Below are positions 7,199 through 17,292 of a stretch of 48,399 nucleotides of DNA, in pieces. Numbering within the stretch: position 1 is the stretch's first letter; every line of letters begins with the position of its first letter. A program made the translations under genes and the position numbers. The stretch is from positions 1 through 48,399 of the forward strand of contig NZ_JASJOE010000026.1 of the NCBI RefSeq assembly GCF_030163755.1, read 5' to 3'. Under the pieces are notes generated by a model, which was not told the DNA's origin, did not search any database, and worked only from the letters and a program-made list of their open reading frames with translations. This DNA comes from Roseicyclus amphidinii. GTDB lineage: Bacteria; Pseudomonadota; Alphaproteobacteria; Rhodobacterales; Rhodobacteraceae.

Positions 7199-9244
7199 AT
7201 GTTCAAGAAGCTTTTGATCGCCAACCGCGGCGAGATCGCCTGCCGGGTCATCAAGACCGCACGCAAGATGGGCATCGCCACGGTCGCGGTCTATTCGGAT
7301 GCCGACCGCAACGCGCTGCATGTGCGCATGGCGGACGAGGCGGTGCATATCGGCGCGCCGCCCGCGTCGGAAAGCTACATCGTGATCGACAAGATCATGC
7401 AGGCGATCAAGGACACGGGCGCCGAGGCGGTGCATCCGGGCTACGGTTTCCTGTCGGAGAACATGAAATTCGCGCAAGCCCTCGAGGAGGCGGGTGTCGC
7501 CTTTGTCGGCCCGCCCGCGAATGCGATCGAGGCGATGGGCGACAAGATCACCTCGAAGAAGATCGCGCAGGAGGCGGGCGTGTCGACCGTGCCCGGCTAC
7601 ATGGGGCTGATCGAGGATGCCGAGGAGGCGGTGAGGATCTCGAACGAGATCGGCTACCCGGTGATGATCAAGGCCAGCGCGGGCGGCGGCGGCAAGGGGA
7701 TGCGCATCGCCTGGACCGACGCCGAGACGCGCGAGGGCTTCCAGGCCTCGAAGAACGAGGCGAAATCCTCGTTCGGGGATGACCGCATCTTCATCGAGAA
7801 ATTCGTCACCCAGCCGCGGCACATCGAGATCCAGGTGCTCGCGGACGCGCATGGCAATTGCGTCTACCTGGGCGAGCGGGAATGCTCGATCCAGCGCCGC
7901 AACCAGAAGGTCATCGAAGAGGCGCCCTCGCCCTTCCTCGACGAGGCGACTCGCAAGGCCATGGGCGAGCAGGCCTGCGCGCTGGCGCAAGCGGTGGGCT
8001 ACACCAGCGCGGGCACGGTCGAGTTCATCGTGGACGGCGAGCGCAACTTCTACTTCCTCGAGATGAACACCCGGCTCCAGGTGGAACACCCGGTGACCGA
8101 GCTGATCACCGGCGTCGACCTGGTCGAGCAGATGATCCGCGTGGCCGCGGGCGAAACGCTGCCCTTCGCGCAGGACGACATCAAGCTGACGGGCTGGGCG
8201 ATGGAAAGCCGGCTTTACGCCGAAGACCCCTATCGCAACTTCCTGCCCTCGATCGGGCGGCTGACGCGCTACCGCCCCCCGCAGGAGGTGGCCGCCGGTC
8301 CGCTGCTGCAAACCGGCAAGTGGCAGGGCGAGGCCCCCTCGGGCGAGACGGCGGTGCGCAACGACACCGGCGTCTTCGAGGGCGGCGAGATCAGCATGTA
8401 TTACGACCCGATGATCGCCAAGCTCTGCACCTGGGCCCCCGACCGCGCGGGCTCGATCGAGGCGATGCGCGTGGCGCTGGACAGTTTCGAGGTCGAGGGG
8501 ATCGGCCACAACCTGCCCTTCCTGTCGGCCGTGATGGACCATGACCGCTTCGTGTCGGGCAACATCACCACCGCCTTCATCGCCGAGGAATACCCCGAAG
8601 GCTTCGAGGGCGCGACGCTGGGCGCGGACGCGCTGCGCCGCGTGGCGGCGGCGGCGGCGGCGATGCACCGCGTGGCCGAGATCCGGCGCACTCGCGTGTC
8701 GGGGCGGATGGACAACCACGAGCGCCGCGTGGGCGCGGATTGGGTTGTGACGCTGCAGGGGGAAGAGTTCCCGGTGAGCATCGCCGCCGACCATGACGGC
8801 TCGACCGTGAGTTTCGAGGACGGGCACGCGATGCGCGTCGCCTCGGACTGGACGCCGGGCGACCAGCTGGCGCAGCTGACGGTCGAGGGCGCGCCGCTCG
8901 TGCTGAAGGTCGGCAAACTGCCCGGCGGCTTCCGCATCCGCACCCGCGGCGCGGATCTGAAGGTGCATGTCCGCAGCCCCCGCCAGGCCGAGCTTGCGCG
9001 GCTGATGCCCGAAAAGCTGCCGCCCGACACCTCGAAGCTGCTGCTCTGCCCGATGCCGGGCCTGATCGTGAAGATCGACGTGGCCGAAGGCGACGAGGTG
9101 CAGGAGGGCCAGGCGCTCTGCACGGTCGAGGCGATGAAGATGGAGAACATCCTGCGCGCCGAGCGCAAGGGCATCGTGACCAGGATCAACGCGGGCCCCG
9201 GCGACAGCCTGGCCGTGGACGAAGTGATCATGGAGTTCGAGTGA
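7199..9244 (+). CDS. pccA: propionyl-CoA carboxylase alpha subunit (biotin carboxylase and BCCP)
   Basis: The 681-residue subunit carboxylates its own biotin with ATP and bicarbonate and hands the carboxyl group to PccB. The biotin carboxylase part begins FKKLLIANRGEIACRV; the ATP-grasp glycine loop GGGGKGM is near residues 160-167, and EMNTRLQVEHPVTE near residues 288-301 is the catalytic signature. A linker domain of the PCC type follows, then the C-terminal biotinyl domain with EAMKMEN, the biotinylated lysine being residue 647, 34 residues from the end. Length suits PccA rather than AccC. A purine-rich AAGGAAGGGA lies upstream. A terminator precedes it, so it is transcriptionally separate from pccB. 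Confidence 0.97.
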   Translation: MFKKLLIANRGEIACRVIKTARKMGIATVAVYSDADRNALHVRMADEAVHIGAPPASESYIVIDKIMQAIKDTGAEAVHPGYGFLSENMKFAQALEEAGVAFVGPPANAIEAMGDKITSKKIAQEAGVSTVPGYMGLIEDAEEAVRISNEIGYPVMIKASAGGGGKGMRIAWTDAETREGFQASKNEAKSSFGDDRIFIEKFVTQPRHIEIQVLADAHGNCVYLGERECSIQRRNQKVIEEAPSPFLDEATRKAMGEQACALAQAVGYTSAGTVEFIVDGERNFYFLEMNTRLQVEHPVTELITGVDLVEQMIRVAAGETLPFAQDDIKLTGWAMESRLYAEDPYRNFLPSIGRLTRYRPPQEVAAGPLLQTGKWQGEAPSGETAVRNDTGVFEGGEISMYYDPMIAKLCTWAPDRAGSIEAMRVALDSFEVEGIGHNLPFLSAVMDHDRFVSGNITTAFIAEEYPEGFEGATLGADALRRVAAAAAAMHRVAEIRRTRVSGRMDNHERRVGADWVVTLQGEEFPVSIAADHDGSTVSFEDGHAMRVASDWTPGDQLAQLTVEGAPLVLKVGKLPGGFRIRTRGADLKVHVRSPRQAELARLMPEKLPPDTSKLLLCPMPGLIVKIDVAEGDEVQEGQALCTVEAMKMENILRAERKGIVTRINAGPGDSLAVDEVIMEFE

Positions 9245-9289
9245 CACCGTGATCTGCCGCGCGCCGCATATCGACAGACGGGCGGGGGG

Positions 9290-9796
9290 TCACTGCCCCC
9301 CGCTGCGCAGTTCCTCCTGCCGGAACTGGAAGTTGTCGATGCCGCGCACGATCTCGCGCACGTCGCGGGGGCTGGGGCGGCGGAAGCCGACGCTGCCGTC
9401 CTTCTGCAGCACCACCAGCGAGAAGCCGCGCGGGCGCAACGCGATCCGCGGGCCGGAGCGCGCCGAGGGGTCGGTGTCGGTGATGATGACGACATCGCGC
9501 TCCAGCAGCGGGTCGGGGCGGGCGGCCAGCAGCTGCATCTGTTCGATGAAGCGCGGGTCGTTGGGGCTGTCGGCGAAGACGATCACGGGGCGCGCGACCC
9601 AGATGAAATCCTCGAGCGCGACATCGGCCGCGTCGCGCGGCGCGAGCGGGCCTATGGCTTCGACCGGCTCGGTCTGCGCGCTGTCGGCGGCTGCGGCCAT
9701 GGCGACGCTGTCGGCGGCGGTCGGGTCGGTGTCTTGGGCGGGCGCCGCGCCGGTCATGGCCAGCACGGCGATCAGGGCGAGGTGGGTCGGTCGCAT
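9290..9796 (-). CDS. exported DUF4174-like protein
   Basis: A 168-residue protein with a signal peptide (LALIAVLAMTGAAPAQ, cleaved about residue 18). The mature domain has WVARPVIVFADSPNDPRFIEQM, a RDVVIITDTDPSARSG strand and a final LVVLQKDGSVGFRR plus NFQFRQEEL, which fits the thioredoxin-like DUF4174 family common in Rhodobacteraceae. The usual redox cysteines are absent. The start at 9796 places the signal peptide at the N-terminus; the longer open frame adds an unlikely arginine-rich leader. It is convergent with pccA and divergent from the next gene. Periplasmic location is likely; function unknown. Confidence 0.75.
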   Translation of the reverse strand: MRPTHLALIAVLAMTGAAPAQDTDPTAADSVAMAAAADSAQTEPVEAIGPLAPRDAADVALEDFIWVARPVIVFADSPNDPRFIEQMQLLAARPDPLLERDVVIITDTDPSARSGPRIALRPRGFSLVVLQKDGSVGFRRPSPRDVREIVRGIDNFQFRQEELRSGGQ

Positions 9797-9968
9797 GGGT
9801 CCTCCGTTCCTTGCGCATATAGGCACGCCCCCGGCGAAAGCGAAGGGAAATGCCGCGCGCCGTTGCGGCAGGCGGGGCCGTGTCGCGCCCCGTGTCTTCA
9901 CCGGTTCTTCACCGCTGGCTGCGAAGACAACTCCCGGTCCCCGGCACGGGACGGAGAGAGGTCGCGGC

Positions 9969-10895
9969 ATGGATATCCTGCTTCACACCGGCGCGCATCG
10001 CACCGCCACGACCAGCTTGCAGCGCATGCTGGGCCAGAGCGGCGGGGCGCTGGGGCGCTCGGGCGTGGCCTACTGGGGGCCGCGGCGCTGCCGCGGGGGG
10101 CTGTTCGACGGGCTCTACGGGGCCGGGCCCGCGCTGCCGCCCCGCCGCGCCGGCCGCCCCGCGCTGCGCATCGCGCTGCAGGTCGAGATGGAAGCGGCGC
10201 GCGGGGCCGGGCTGCTGTTCGTCAGCGAAGAGAACATGCTGGGCAGCATGCGCCGCAACCTGCAGGGCTGCGCGCTCTATCCCGATGCGGGGGCGCGGGT
10301 GGCGGGGTTCGCCGCGGGCTTTGCGGGGCATCGGGTGACCATCGGGCTGTCGATCCGTTGTCCCGATGCCTATTGGGCCTCGGTGCTGGGCTGGCGGATG
10401 ATGCGCGGCGGCCCGTTGCCCCGGCCCGCGCTTTGCGACCGGCTGGTGACCCAGCCGCGCCGCTGGCGGCATGTCATCGCTGAGCTGGCCGCCGCCGTTC
10501 CGGGCGCGCGGGTCACCGTCTGGACCCATGAGGCGATGGCAGGCCGGCCCGACGCGCTGGTCGCGCGGCTGACCGGGCGGGACATCGCGCTGACCGGTGC
10601 GCGGGAGCTGCACAACGCCACGCCGCCGCTGGCGGAGCTGCGCGGATACCTGGCGGACATCGGGGCCGATCCCGCCCTGCTGCGCGGTGCGGGCGGGCGC
10701 TTCATGCCCTTCGATGCCGACCAACGCCGCGCGCTGCGCGGCCAATATGCCGAAGACCTCGCCTGGCTCGCCGCCGGGGCCGGGGGGCTTGCGGAGTATC
10801 TCGACGAGGCCGGGGCCCGAACCCTGCGCCCGACAGGACAAGGAAGAGGACGATCCGATGACGGAGAAGATGGCCGAATGGCGCAGTCTGGCTGA
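9969..10895 (+). CDS. sulfotransferase-like protein
   Basis: A 308-residue protein. The N-terminus [20 protein letters not shown] resembles the 5'-phosphosulfate loop of PAPS-dependent sulfotransferases (usual form GxHKTGTTSLQ), here with R-T-A in place of K-T-G. The later SEENMLGS and [15 protein letters not shown] segments fit the second (3'-phosphate) region expected of this fold. Its stop lies inside the next gene: the last 38 bases overlap the mutase start in another frame, and the mutase ribosome-binding site is inside this coding region. It might therefore control mutase translation by coupling. The substrate is unknown and the altered loop makes activity uncertain. Confidence 0.65.
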   Translation: MDILLHTGAHRTATTSLQRMLGQSGGALGRSGVAYWGPRRCRGGLFDGLYGAGPALPPRRAGRPALRIALQVEMEAARGAGLLFVSEENMLGSMRRNLQGCALYPDAGARVAGFAAGFAGHRVTIGLSIRCPDAYWASVLGWRMMRGGPLPRPALCDRLVTQPRRWRHVIAELAAAVPGARVTVWTHEAMAGRPDALVARLTGRDIALTGARELHNATPPLAELRGYLADIGADPALLRGAGGRFMPFDADQRRALRGQYAEDLAWLAAGAGGLAEYLDEAGARTLRPTGQGRGRSDDGEDGRMAQSG

Positions 10896-12990
10896 GAAGG
10901 AGTTGCGCGGACGCGCGGCCGACAGCCTGACCTGGGAGACGCTGGAGGGCATCCGCGTCAAGCCGCTCTACACCGCCGAGGATACCGAGGGGCTGGACCA
11001 CATGGGCAGCCTGCCGGGCTTTGGCCCCTTCACCCGCGGGGTGAAGGCGACGATGTATGCGGGGCGCCCGTGGACGATCCGGCAATATGCCGGGTTCTCG
11101 ACCGCCGAGGAGAGCAACAATTTCTACCGCAAGGCGCTGGCCGCCGGTCAGCAGGGCGTCAGCGTCGCCTTCGACCTCGCCACCCACCGCGGCTACGACA
11201 GCGACCACCCCCGCGTGATCGGCGACGTGGGCAAGGCCGGCGTCGCCATCGACAGCGTCGAGGACATGAAGATCCTGTTCGACGGCATCCCGCTCGACCA
11301 GGTCAGCGTCTCGATGACGATGAACGGCGCGGTGATCCCGATCCTGGCCAACTTCATCGTCACGGGCGAGGAACAGGGGCACGACAGGGCGGTGTTGTCT
11401 GGAACGATCCAGAACGACATCCTCAAGGAGTTCATGGTCCGCAACACCTACATCTACCCGCCCGAGCCATCGATGCGGATCATCTCGGACATCATCGGCT
11501 ACACCTCCGACAACATGCCGAAATTCAACAGTATTTCCATCTCCGGCTACCACATGCAGGAGGCGGGTGCGAACCTGGTGCAGGAGCTGGCCTACACGCT
11601 GGCCGACGGGCGCGAATACGTGCGCGCGGCCATCGACGCGGGCATGGACGTGGACAAGTTCGCCGGACGGCTGTCGTTCTTCTTTGCCATCGGCATGAAT
11701 TTCTTCATGGAGGCGGCCAAGCTGCGCGCCGCGCGCACGTTGTGGCACCGGATCATGACCGAGTTCGGCGCGAAATCGGACCGTTCCAAGATGCTGCGCA
11801 CCCATTGCCAGACCTCGGGCGTGTCGCTGCAGGAACAGGACCCCTACAACAACGTCATCCGCACCGCCTACGAGGCGATGTCGGCGGTGCTGGGCGGCAC
11901 GCAATCGCTGCACACCAACGCGCTGGACGAGGCCATCGCGCTGCCGACCGAGTTCAGCGCGCGGATCGCGCGCAACACCCAGCTGATCCTGCAGGAAGAG
12001 ACCGGCGTGACCAAGGTCGTCGATCCGCTGGCGGGCTCCTACTACGTCGAGGCGCTGACCAATGACCTGATCGAAAAGGCCTGGGCGCTGATCGAGGAGG
12101 TCGAGGAGATGGGCGGCATGACCAAGGCGGTGGCCTCCGGCATGCCCAAGCTGCGCATCGAGGAATCGGCCGCGCGCCGCCAGGCGATGATCGACCGCGG
12201 CGAAGAGGTGATCGTCGGGGTCAACAAGTATCGCAAGGACAAGGAAGACCCGATCGACATCCTCGAGATCGACAACGACAAGGTCCGCGAGGCGCAGGTC
12301 GCCCGGCTGGAGCACATCCGCGCCACCCGCGACCAGGCCGCTTGCGACGCGGCGCTGGGCGAGCTGGAACGGCGGGCGACAGAGGGCGGCAACCTGCTCG
12401 AGGCGGCGGTTGAGGCCGCCCGGGCGCGCGCGAGCGTGGGGGAAATCAGCATGGCGATGGAAAAGGTGTTCGGCCGTCACAGGGCCGAGGTGAAGACCCT
12501 CGCGGGCGTCTACGGCGCGGCCTATGACGGGGACGAGGGCTTTGCCCAGATCCAGCGCGACGTGGAAAGCTTCGCCGAGGAAGAGGGGCGCCGCCCCCGG
12601 ATGCTGGTGGTCAAGATGGGCCAGGACGGCCATGACCGCGGTGCCAAGGTGATCGCCACGGCCTTCGCCGACATCGGCTTCGACGTGGACGTGGGCCCGC
12701 TGTTCCAGACGCCCGAGGAAGCGGCGCAGGATGCCATCGACAATGACGTGCATGTGATCGGCATCTCGAGCCAGGCGGCGGGGCACAAGACGCTGGCACC
12801 CAAGCTGATCGAGGCGCTGAAGGCGGAGGGCGCGGGCGACATCATCGTGATCTGCGGCGGCGTGATCCCGCACCAGGATTACGAGTTCCTGAAATCCGCG
12901 GGCGTCAAGGCGATCTTCGGGCCGGGCACCAACATCCCGGCGGCGGCGCGCGACATCCTCGAGCTGATCCGCGCGGCCCGCGCGGCCTGA
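10858..12990 (+). CDS. mcm: methylmalonyl-CoA mutase, fused large subunit with B12 domain
   Basis: A 710-residue adenosylcobalamin enzyme converting (R)-methylmalonyl-CoA to succinyl-CoA, the last step of propionyl-CoA assimilation begun by PccA/PccB. The TIM-barrel part includes [20 protein letters not shown] near residues 75-95 and the substrate-binding region [15 protein letters not shown]. The C-terminal B12-binding domain carries D590-G-H592-D-R-G595, with His592 as the cobalt ligand. Length and fusion of both domains match the homodimeric bacterial/mitochondrial form (also called ScpA or BhbA). The start at 10858 has GGAAGAGGA upstream. It overlaps the sulfotransferase-like gene by 38 bp. 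Methylmalonyl-CoA epimerase is not in the window. Confidence 0.97.
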   Translation: MTEKMAEWRSLAEKELRGRAADSLTWETLEGIRVKPLYTAEDTEGLDHMGSLPGFGPFTRGVKATMYAGRPWTIRQYAGFSTAEESNNFYRKALAAGQQGVSVAFDLATHRGYDSDHPRVIGDVGKAGVAIDSVEDMKILFDGIPLDQVSVSMTMNGAVIPILANFIVTGEEQGHDRAVLSGTIQNDILKEFMVRNTYIYPPEPSMRIISDIIGYTSDNMPKFNSISISGYHMQEAGANLVQELAYTLADGREYVRAAIDAGMDVDKFAGRLSFFFAIGMNFFMEAAKLRAARTLWHRIMTEFGAKSDRSKMLRTHCQTSGVSLQEQDPYNNVIRTAYEAMSAVLGGTQSLHTNALDEAIALPTEFSARIARNTQLILQEETGVTKVVDPLAGSYYVEALTNDLIEKAWALIEEVEEMGGMTKAVASGMPKLRIEESAARRQAMIDRGEEVIVGVNKYRKDKEDPIDILEIDNDKVREAQVARLEHIRATRDQAACDAALGELERRATEGGNLLEAAVEAARARASVGEISMAMEKVFGRHRAEVKTLAGVYGAAYDGDEGFAQIQRDVESFAEEEGRRPRMLVVKMGQDGHDRGAKVIATAFADIGFDVDVGPLFQTPEEAAQDAIDNDVHVIGISSQAAGHKTLAPKLIEALKAEGAGDIIVICGGVIPHQDYEFLKSAGVKAIFGPGTNIPAAARDILELIRAARAA

Positions 12991-13000
12991 CGGCGGGGCG

Positions 13001-13067
13001 CGAAAAACTGCAGTTTTTCGGCATGGAAAACTGCAGTTTTCCAAAGCCGGAAACCGAGCGGTTTCCG
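13001..13067. repeat. three palindromes in series downstream of the mutase gene
   Basis: Three palindromes follow each other: CGAAAAACTGCAGTTTTTCG (13001-13020, perfect), GGAAAACTGCAGTTTTCC (13025-13042, perfect) and CGGAAACC / GGTTTCCG (13048-13055 and 13060-13067, loop GAGC). Their centres are 23-24 bp apart. They resemble in design, but not in sequence, the GAATTTTCGTACGAAAATTC family elsewhere in the window. Confidence 0.9.
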
Positions 13068-13087
13068 CCGCCCCGTGACACAGCGAT

Positions 13088-13112
13088 GCGCGGCCCCCTT
13101 GCCGGGCCGCGC
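13088..13112. terminator. GC-rich hairpin between mcm and the permease gene
   Basis: GCGCGGCCC (13088-13096) pairs perfectly with GGGCCGCGC (13104-13112) around a 7-base loop. No T-run follows, so intrinsic termination is doubtful, but it adds a fourth hairpin to this 159-bp gap and could stall polymerase or shape the 5' leader of the permease mRNA. Confidence 0.5.
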
Positions 13113-13149
13113 AAGGTGACGCATCTAGGGGCCAAGGAGTTGCGTAGCC

Positions 13150-14244
13150 ATGGCCCTGCCCGTTCGACAGCAAGTGACCTACTGGGGCATCGCCGCGGCG
13201 GTGTTCTTTTTCCTCCTGTGGGCGCTGGGGCAGGTGATCCTGCCCTTCCTCGTGGGTGGGGCCATCGCCTATTTCCTCGACCCGGTCGCGGACCGGTTGG
13301 AGCGCTTCGGCCTCAGCCGGGTCATGTCCACGGTCGTGATCTTCGTGATCCTCCTGGCCGTCGTCATCCTGTCGCTGCTCGTGATCATCCCCACGCTGGT
13401 CCAGCAGACCAACGACCTGATCCAGGCCGCGCCGGACCTGTTCAACCAGCTGCGCGCCTGGCTGACCGACCGTTTCCCCGAGGTGATCGACGAGACCTCG
13501 CCGATCCGCCAGTCGCTCGCCGCCATCGGCGAGACGATCCAGGCCCGCGGCGGCGAGTTGCTGCAGCAACTCCTCAGCAGCGCGGCGGGGGTCGTGAACC
13601 TCCTGGTGTTCCTTGTCGTGGTGCCGGTCGTCGCCTTCTACATGCTGCTCGACTGGGACCGCATGGTCGCCCGCATCGACGAGCTTCTGCCGCGCGACCA
13701 TGCGCCGACGATCCGGTTCCTTGCAGGAGAGATCGACCGGACGCTGGCCAGTTTCGTGCGCGGTCAAGGCACGGTCTGCCTGATCCTCGGCACGTTCTAC
13801 GCCGTTGCGCTGATGGTGGTGGGGTTGCAGTTCGGCCTTGTCGTGGGGCTGGTCGCGGGGCTTCTGACCTTCATCCCCTATGTGGGCGCGCTGGTGGGCG
13901 GCGCGCTGTCGGTGGGGCTGGCGCTGTTCCAGTTCTGGGGCGACTGGTGGCTGATCATCGCGGTCGCCGCGATCTTCCAGGTGGGCCAGATGGTCGAGGG
14001 CAACATCCTGACGCCGAAACTGGTGGGCAGTTCCGTCGGGTTGCATCCGGTCTGGCTGATCTTTGCGCTTTCGGCCTTCGGCACGGTCTTCGGCTTCGTC
14101 GGCATGCTGGTCGCCGTGCCGGTGGCGGCGGCCATCGGCGTGCTGGTGCGCTTCGTGATCGGACAATACAAGGGCGGGCTTCTCTATCGCGGGATCGAGG
14201 GGCGCGCAGGCCCGGACGACGAGCCGGACGACGAGGCCGGGTGA
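13150..14244 (+). CDS. AI-2E family transporter (PerM/YdiK type permease)
   Basis: A 364-residue membrane protein with about eight hydrophobic segments and the large central soluble insert seen in this family (residues about 75-160). The PxxGxxxG-rich C-terminal half (LLTFIPYVGALVGGALSVGL, then EGNILTPKLVGSSVGLHP) is diagnostic. Family members are secondary exporters, some for autoinducer-2 or Na+/H+ exchange; the substrate here is unknown. An AAGGAG site at 13134-13139 precedes the ATG. Its stop overlaps the hdaA start (TGATG), so the two are coupled, an arrangement widely seen in alphaproteobacteria and gammaproteobacteria (perM beside hda). Confidence 0.88.
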   Translation: MALPVRQQVTYWGIAAAVFFFLLWALGQVILPFLVGGAIAYFLDPVADRLERFGLSRVMSTVVIFVILLAVVILSLLVIIPTLVQQTNDLIQAAPDLFNQLRAWLTDRFPEVIDETSPIRQSLAAIGETIQARGGELLQQLLSSAAGVVNLLVFLVVVPVVAFYMLLDWDRMVARIDELLPRDHAPTIRFLAGEIDRTLASFVRGQGTVCLILGTFYAVALMVVGLQFGLVVGLVAGLLTFIPYVGALVGGALSVGLALFQFWGDWWLIIAVAAIFQVGQMVEGNILTPKLVGSSVGLHPVWLIFALSAFGTVFGFVGMLVAVPVAAAIGVLVRFVIGQYKGGLLYRGIEGRAGPDDEPDDEAG

Positions 14245-14921
14245 TGGCCCGCCAGCTCGTGCTCGACCTGCCCTTTCGCGCCGCGATGGGCCGCGACGAT
14301 TTCTTCGTCTCCGCGGCCAACGCCGCCGCCGTGGCGGGCATCGACGGCTGGCAGGGCTGGCCGGGGGCCAAGATGCTGCTGACCGGGCCCGAAGGCTCGG
14401 GCAAGACGCATCTCGCCCATGTCTTCGCCGCGCAGGCGGGCGCGCGGATCGTCGATGCAGCGGCCGTGGCGGGCCGCGATCCCGCCGAGATGGCCGAAGC
14501 GCCCGCGCTGGTCGTCGAGGATGCCGACCGCATCGCGGGCAACGGCCCGGCGGAAGAGGCGCTGTTTCACCTGCACAACGCCGCGGCGCACCGCGGCACG
14601 CCGCTGTTGCTGACGGCGCGGGGGCCTGCGCGGCGCTGGGAGCTGGGCCTGCCCGATCTGCAGAGCCGCATGGACCAGGCGGGGATGCTGTCGCTGGATG
14701 CGCCCGACGACATGCTTCTGACAGCTGTTCTGGTCAAGCTTGCCGCCGACCGGCAACTGGCGCTGACGCCCGCGCTGTTGTCCTTCGTGCTGCCGCGCAT
14801 CGACCGCTCGCTGGCCCATGCGCAACGCTTCGTCGCCGCGCTGGATGCCGAGGCGCTTGCCGCCAAGCAGAAGCCGGGCACGAAACACGCCAAGGCGGTT
14901 CTCACCCGGCTTGCCGGCTGA
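14244..14921 (+). CDS. hdaA: DnaA-homologue replication inactivator (HdaA)
   Basis: A 225-residue AAA+ protein homologous to the ATPase core of DnaA without the DNA-binding domain IV. With the sliding clamp it promotes hydrolysis of DnaA-ATP after initiation. The N-terminal QLVLDL (residues 4-9) matches the clamp-binding motif of Hda proteins; Walker A GPEGSGKT is at 48-55; Walker B is degenerate in LVVEDAD near residues 90-96; LPDLQSRM (near 137-144) is the sensor/arginine-finger region of the family. It is translationally coupled to the permease gene. Short relative to DnaA as expected. Confidence 0.9.
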   Translation: MARQLVLDLPFRAAMGRDDFFVSAANAAAVAGIDGWQGWPGAKMLLTGPEGSGKTHLAHVFAAQAGARIVDAAAVAGRDPAEMAEAPALVVEDADRIAGNGPAEEALFHLHNAAAHRGTPLLLTARGPARRWELGLPDLQSRMDQAGMLSLDAPDDMLLTAVLVKLAADRQLALTPALLSFVLPRIDRSLAHAQRFVAALDAEALAAKQKPGTKHAKAVLTRLAG

Positions 14922-14984
14922 GACACTCCGCCCCCCTCGACGCCGCCGCGGCACGGGCGCAGAATGACCGCCAGCCGCGCGCGA

Positions 14985-15012
14985 CGGTCACGCACCGTCA
15001 CGCAACCGTCAC
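14985..15012 (+). promoter_or_regulatory. Pho-box-like direct repeats before ppk
   Basis: CGGTCAC (14985-14991), CCGTCAC (14995-15001) and CCGTCAC (15006-15012) are in direct orientation at 10- and 11-bp spacing. The last two have exactly the 7-bp repeat plus 4-bp gap layout of PhoB boxes (consensus CTGTCAT-N4-CTGTCAC). A possible -10 element, CACTAG, is at 15020-15025, which would put the transcript start only a few bases before the ppk ATG at 15036. Confidence 0.6.
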
Positions 15013-15035
15013 CATTCCGCACTAGGCCCCAGCCC

Positions 15036-17210
15036 ATGAGCTTCGCCGATTTCCTCACCGCCCCCTTGCCCGAGCCCGTGAGCCTGCCCGAGGCGCAGAT
15101 CACCGGCCCGCAGCGTTTCTTCAACCGCGAGCTGTCGTGGCTGGCCTTCAACTGGCGCGTGCTGGAAGAGGCTGCGAACCCCCGCGTGCCGCTGCTGGAA
15201 CGGGTGCGTTTCGTGTCGATCTCGGCGGGCAATCTCGACGAGTTCTACACCGTCCGCGTCGCGGGGCTGCGCGAGCTGGCGCAGGAGGGGAACCTGACGC
15301 CGGCCGCCGACGGGCGCACGCCTGCCGAGCAGCTGACGCTGATCAACGCCGATGCGCGCCGCCTTATGCAGCACCAGCAGGCCGCGTGGGTTGCGCTGAA
15401 ATCCGAGATGGAGGCCGAGGGGCTGGCCGTCGTCACCGCGTCCAAGCTGACCGCCGCCGACCGCACGGCCTTGGCAGAGGTCTTCATGGCCCGCGTCTTT
15501 CCGGTGCTGTCGCCGCTGGCGATCGACCCCGCGCATCCGTTCCCCTTCATCCCGAACGAAGGCATCGCGCTGGCGCTGCAGATGACGCGTGACCGCGACG
15601 GGCGCGTGCTGCAGGCGCTGCTGCCGATTCCCGGCCAGATCGACCGTTTCATCCAGCTGCCCGCGCGCGATGGCGTGATCCGCTTCCTGCCGCTCGAAGA
15701 GCTGTTGCGCCTGCACATCGGCGCGCTGTTTCCGGGCTACAAGCTGACCGGGTCGTGCATGTTCCGGGTGCTGCGCGACAGTGACCTCGAGGTCGAGGAA
15801 GAGGCCGAAGACCTCGTGCGCGAGTTCGAGACCGCGCTCAAGCGCCGCCGCCGGGGCGAGGTGGTGCGCCTGCAGATCAGCGCGGGCGCGCCTGCCGACC
15901 TGAAGGACGAGATCATCGACCAGTTGCACGTGACCGGTGACGAGGTGGTCGAGGTGAAGGGGATGATCGGCCTCGTCAGCCTCAAGGAGCTGGTGACGGA
16001 CTCGCGGCCAGACCTGCTGTGGCGGTCCTTTACCCCGCGGGTGCCGGAACGGGTGCAGGACCATGACGGCGACATGTTCGCCGCGATCCGGCAGAAGGAC
16101 ATGCTGCTGCACCATCCCTACGAGACCTTCGACATGGTGATCCGCTTTCTCGCGCAGGCCGCGCGCGATCCCAATGTCGTGGCGATCAAGCAGACGCTCT
16201 ACCGCACGTCCAATGAATCCCCAATCGTCGAGGCGCTTTGCGAGGCGGCCGAGAACGGCAAGTCCGTCACAGCGCTGGTCGAGTTGAAGGCCCGCTTCGA
16301 CGAGGCCGCCAACATCCGCCAGTCGCGCAAGCTGGAACGATCCGGCGCGCATGTGATCTACGGCTTCATCAACTACAAGACGCATGCCAAAATCAGCACG
16401 GTCGTCCGGCGCGAGGGCGACCGGCTGGTCACCTACACCCACTACGGCACCGGCAATTACCACCCGATCACGGCGCGCATCTACACCGACCTCAGCCTCT
16501 TCACCTGCGATGACGCGCTGGGGCGCGATGCGACCAAGGTCTTCAACTACGTCGGCGGCTATGCCGAGCCGGAGCGGCTGGAGAACCTTGCGATCTCGCC
16601 CATGAACCTGAAATCCACCATCATCGAGCGGCTTCAGGCCGAGGCCGACCATGCACGCGCCGGCAAGCCCGCGATGGTCTGGGGCAAGATGAACTCGCTG
16701 ATCGAGCCCGACGTCATCGACGCGCTTTACGAGGCCAGCCGCGCAGGTGTGAAGATCGACCTTGTCATCCGCGGCATCTGCGGCTTGCGCCCCGGCGTGA
16801 AGGGGCTGTCGGAGAACATCCGGGTGAAATCCATCGTGGGACGGTTCCTCGAGCATTCGCGCATCGTCTGTTTCGGCAACGGTCAGGGGCTGCCCTCGAA
16901 GAAGGCGCGGGTCTACATCAGCTCGGCCGACTGGATGGGCCGCAACCTCAACCGCCGGGTCGAGACGCTGGTGGAATGCACCAACCCGACGGTCAAGGCG
17001 CAGATCGTCGGGCAGATCATGGCGGCGAACATGGCCGACGTGGCGCAAAGCTGGGTGCTGCAACCCGACGGCAGCTTCCTGCGCCCGGACCTGTCACAGG
17101 TGGAAAACCCGTTCTCCTGCCACCGGTTCTTCATGGAAAACCCCTCGCTCTCGGGCCGTGGTTCGGCGGGGGCCAAGGACGTGCCGGAGCTGACCCACGG
17201 GCATGATTGA
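15036..17210 (+). CDS. ppk: polyphosphate kinase 1
   Basis: A 724-residue PPK1, which reversibly polymerises the gamma-phosphate of ATP into polyphosphate. The N-terminal domain starts [20 protein letters not shown], a hallmark. The two histidines of the phospholipase-D-like catalytic domains are visible: His450 in YKTHAKIS (the autophosphorylated one) and His607 in [10 protein letters not shown]; the 157-residue spacing equals that of E. coli His435/His592. The start at 15036 begins the conserved part and leaves the upstream Pho-like repeats outside the gene; the longer frame from 14964 would encode them as protein. The partner ppx lies 484 bp downstream after a DUF1328 gene. Confidence 0.96.
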   Translation: MSFADFLTAPLPEPVSLPEAQITGPQRFFNRELSWLAFNWRVLEEAANPRVPLLERVRFVSISAGNLDEFYTVRVAGLRELAQEGNLTPAADGRTPAEQLTLINADARRLMQHQQAAWVALKSEMEAEGLAVVTASKLTAADRTALAEVFMARVFPVLSPLAIDPAHPFPFIPNEGIALALQMTRDRDGRVLQALLPIPGQIDRFIQLPARDGVIRFLPLEELLRLHIGALFPGYKLTGSCMFRVLRDSDLEVEEEAEDLVREFETALKRRRRGEVVRLQISAGAPADLKDEIIDQLHVTGDEVVEVKGMIGLVSLKELVTDSRPDLLWRSFTPRVPERVQDHDGDMFAAIRQKDMLLHHPYETFDMVIRFLAQAARDPNVVAIKQTLYRTSNESPIVEALCEAAENGKSVTALVELKARFDEAANIRQSRKLERSGAHVIYGFINYKTHAKISTVVRREGDRLVTYTHYGTGNYHPITARIYTDLSLFTCDDALGRDATKVFNYVGGYAEPERLENLAISPMNLKSTIIERLQAEADHARAGKPAMVWGKMNSLIEPDVIDALYEASRAGVKIDLVIRGICGLRPGVKGLSENIRVKSIVGRFLEHSRIVCFGNGQGLPSKKARVYISSADWMGRNLNRRVETLVECTNPTVKAQIVGQIMAANMADVAQSWVLQPDGSFLRPDLSQVENPFSCHRFFMENPSLSGRGSAGAKDVPELTHGHD

Positions 17211-17292
17211 GCGCGTGGTGGCGGGCTGACCGGGGCGGCTGCCTGAAAAAAAACGGGGCGCATCACGCGCGCGCGTCGGCATGGATTTGCGC

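Noticed and set aside
10702-14166. Very long minus-strand frame of 1154 codons opposite mcm and the permease
   Set aside because: It is the antisense shadow of GC-rich genes; its translation is full of R, H, D and Q with no domain, whereas the plus strand holds clear mutase, permease and HdaA genes.
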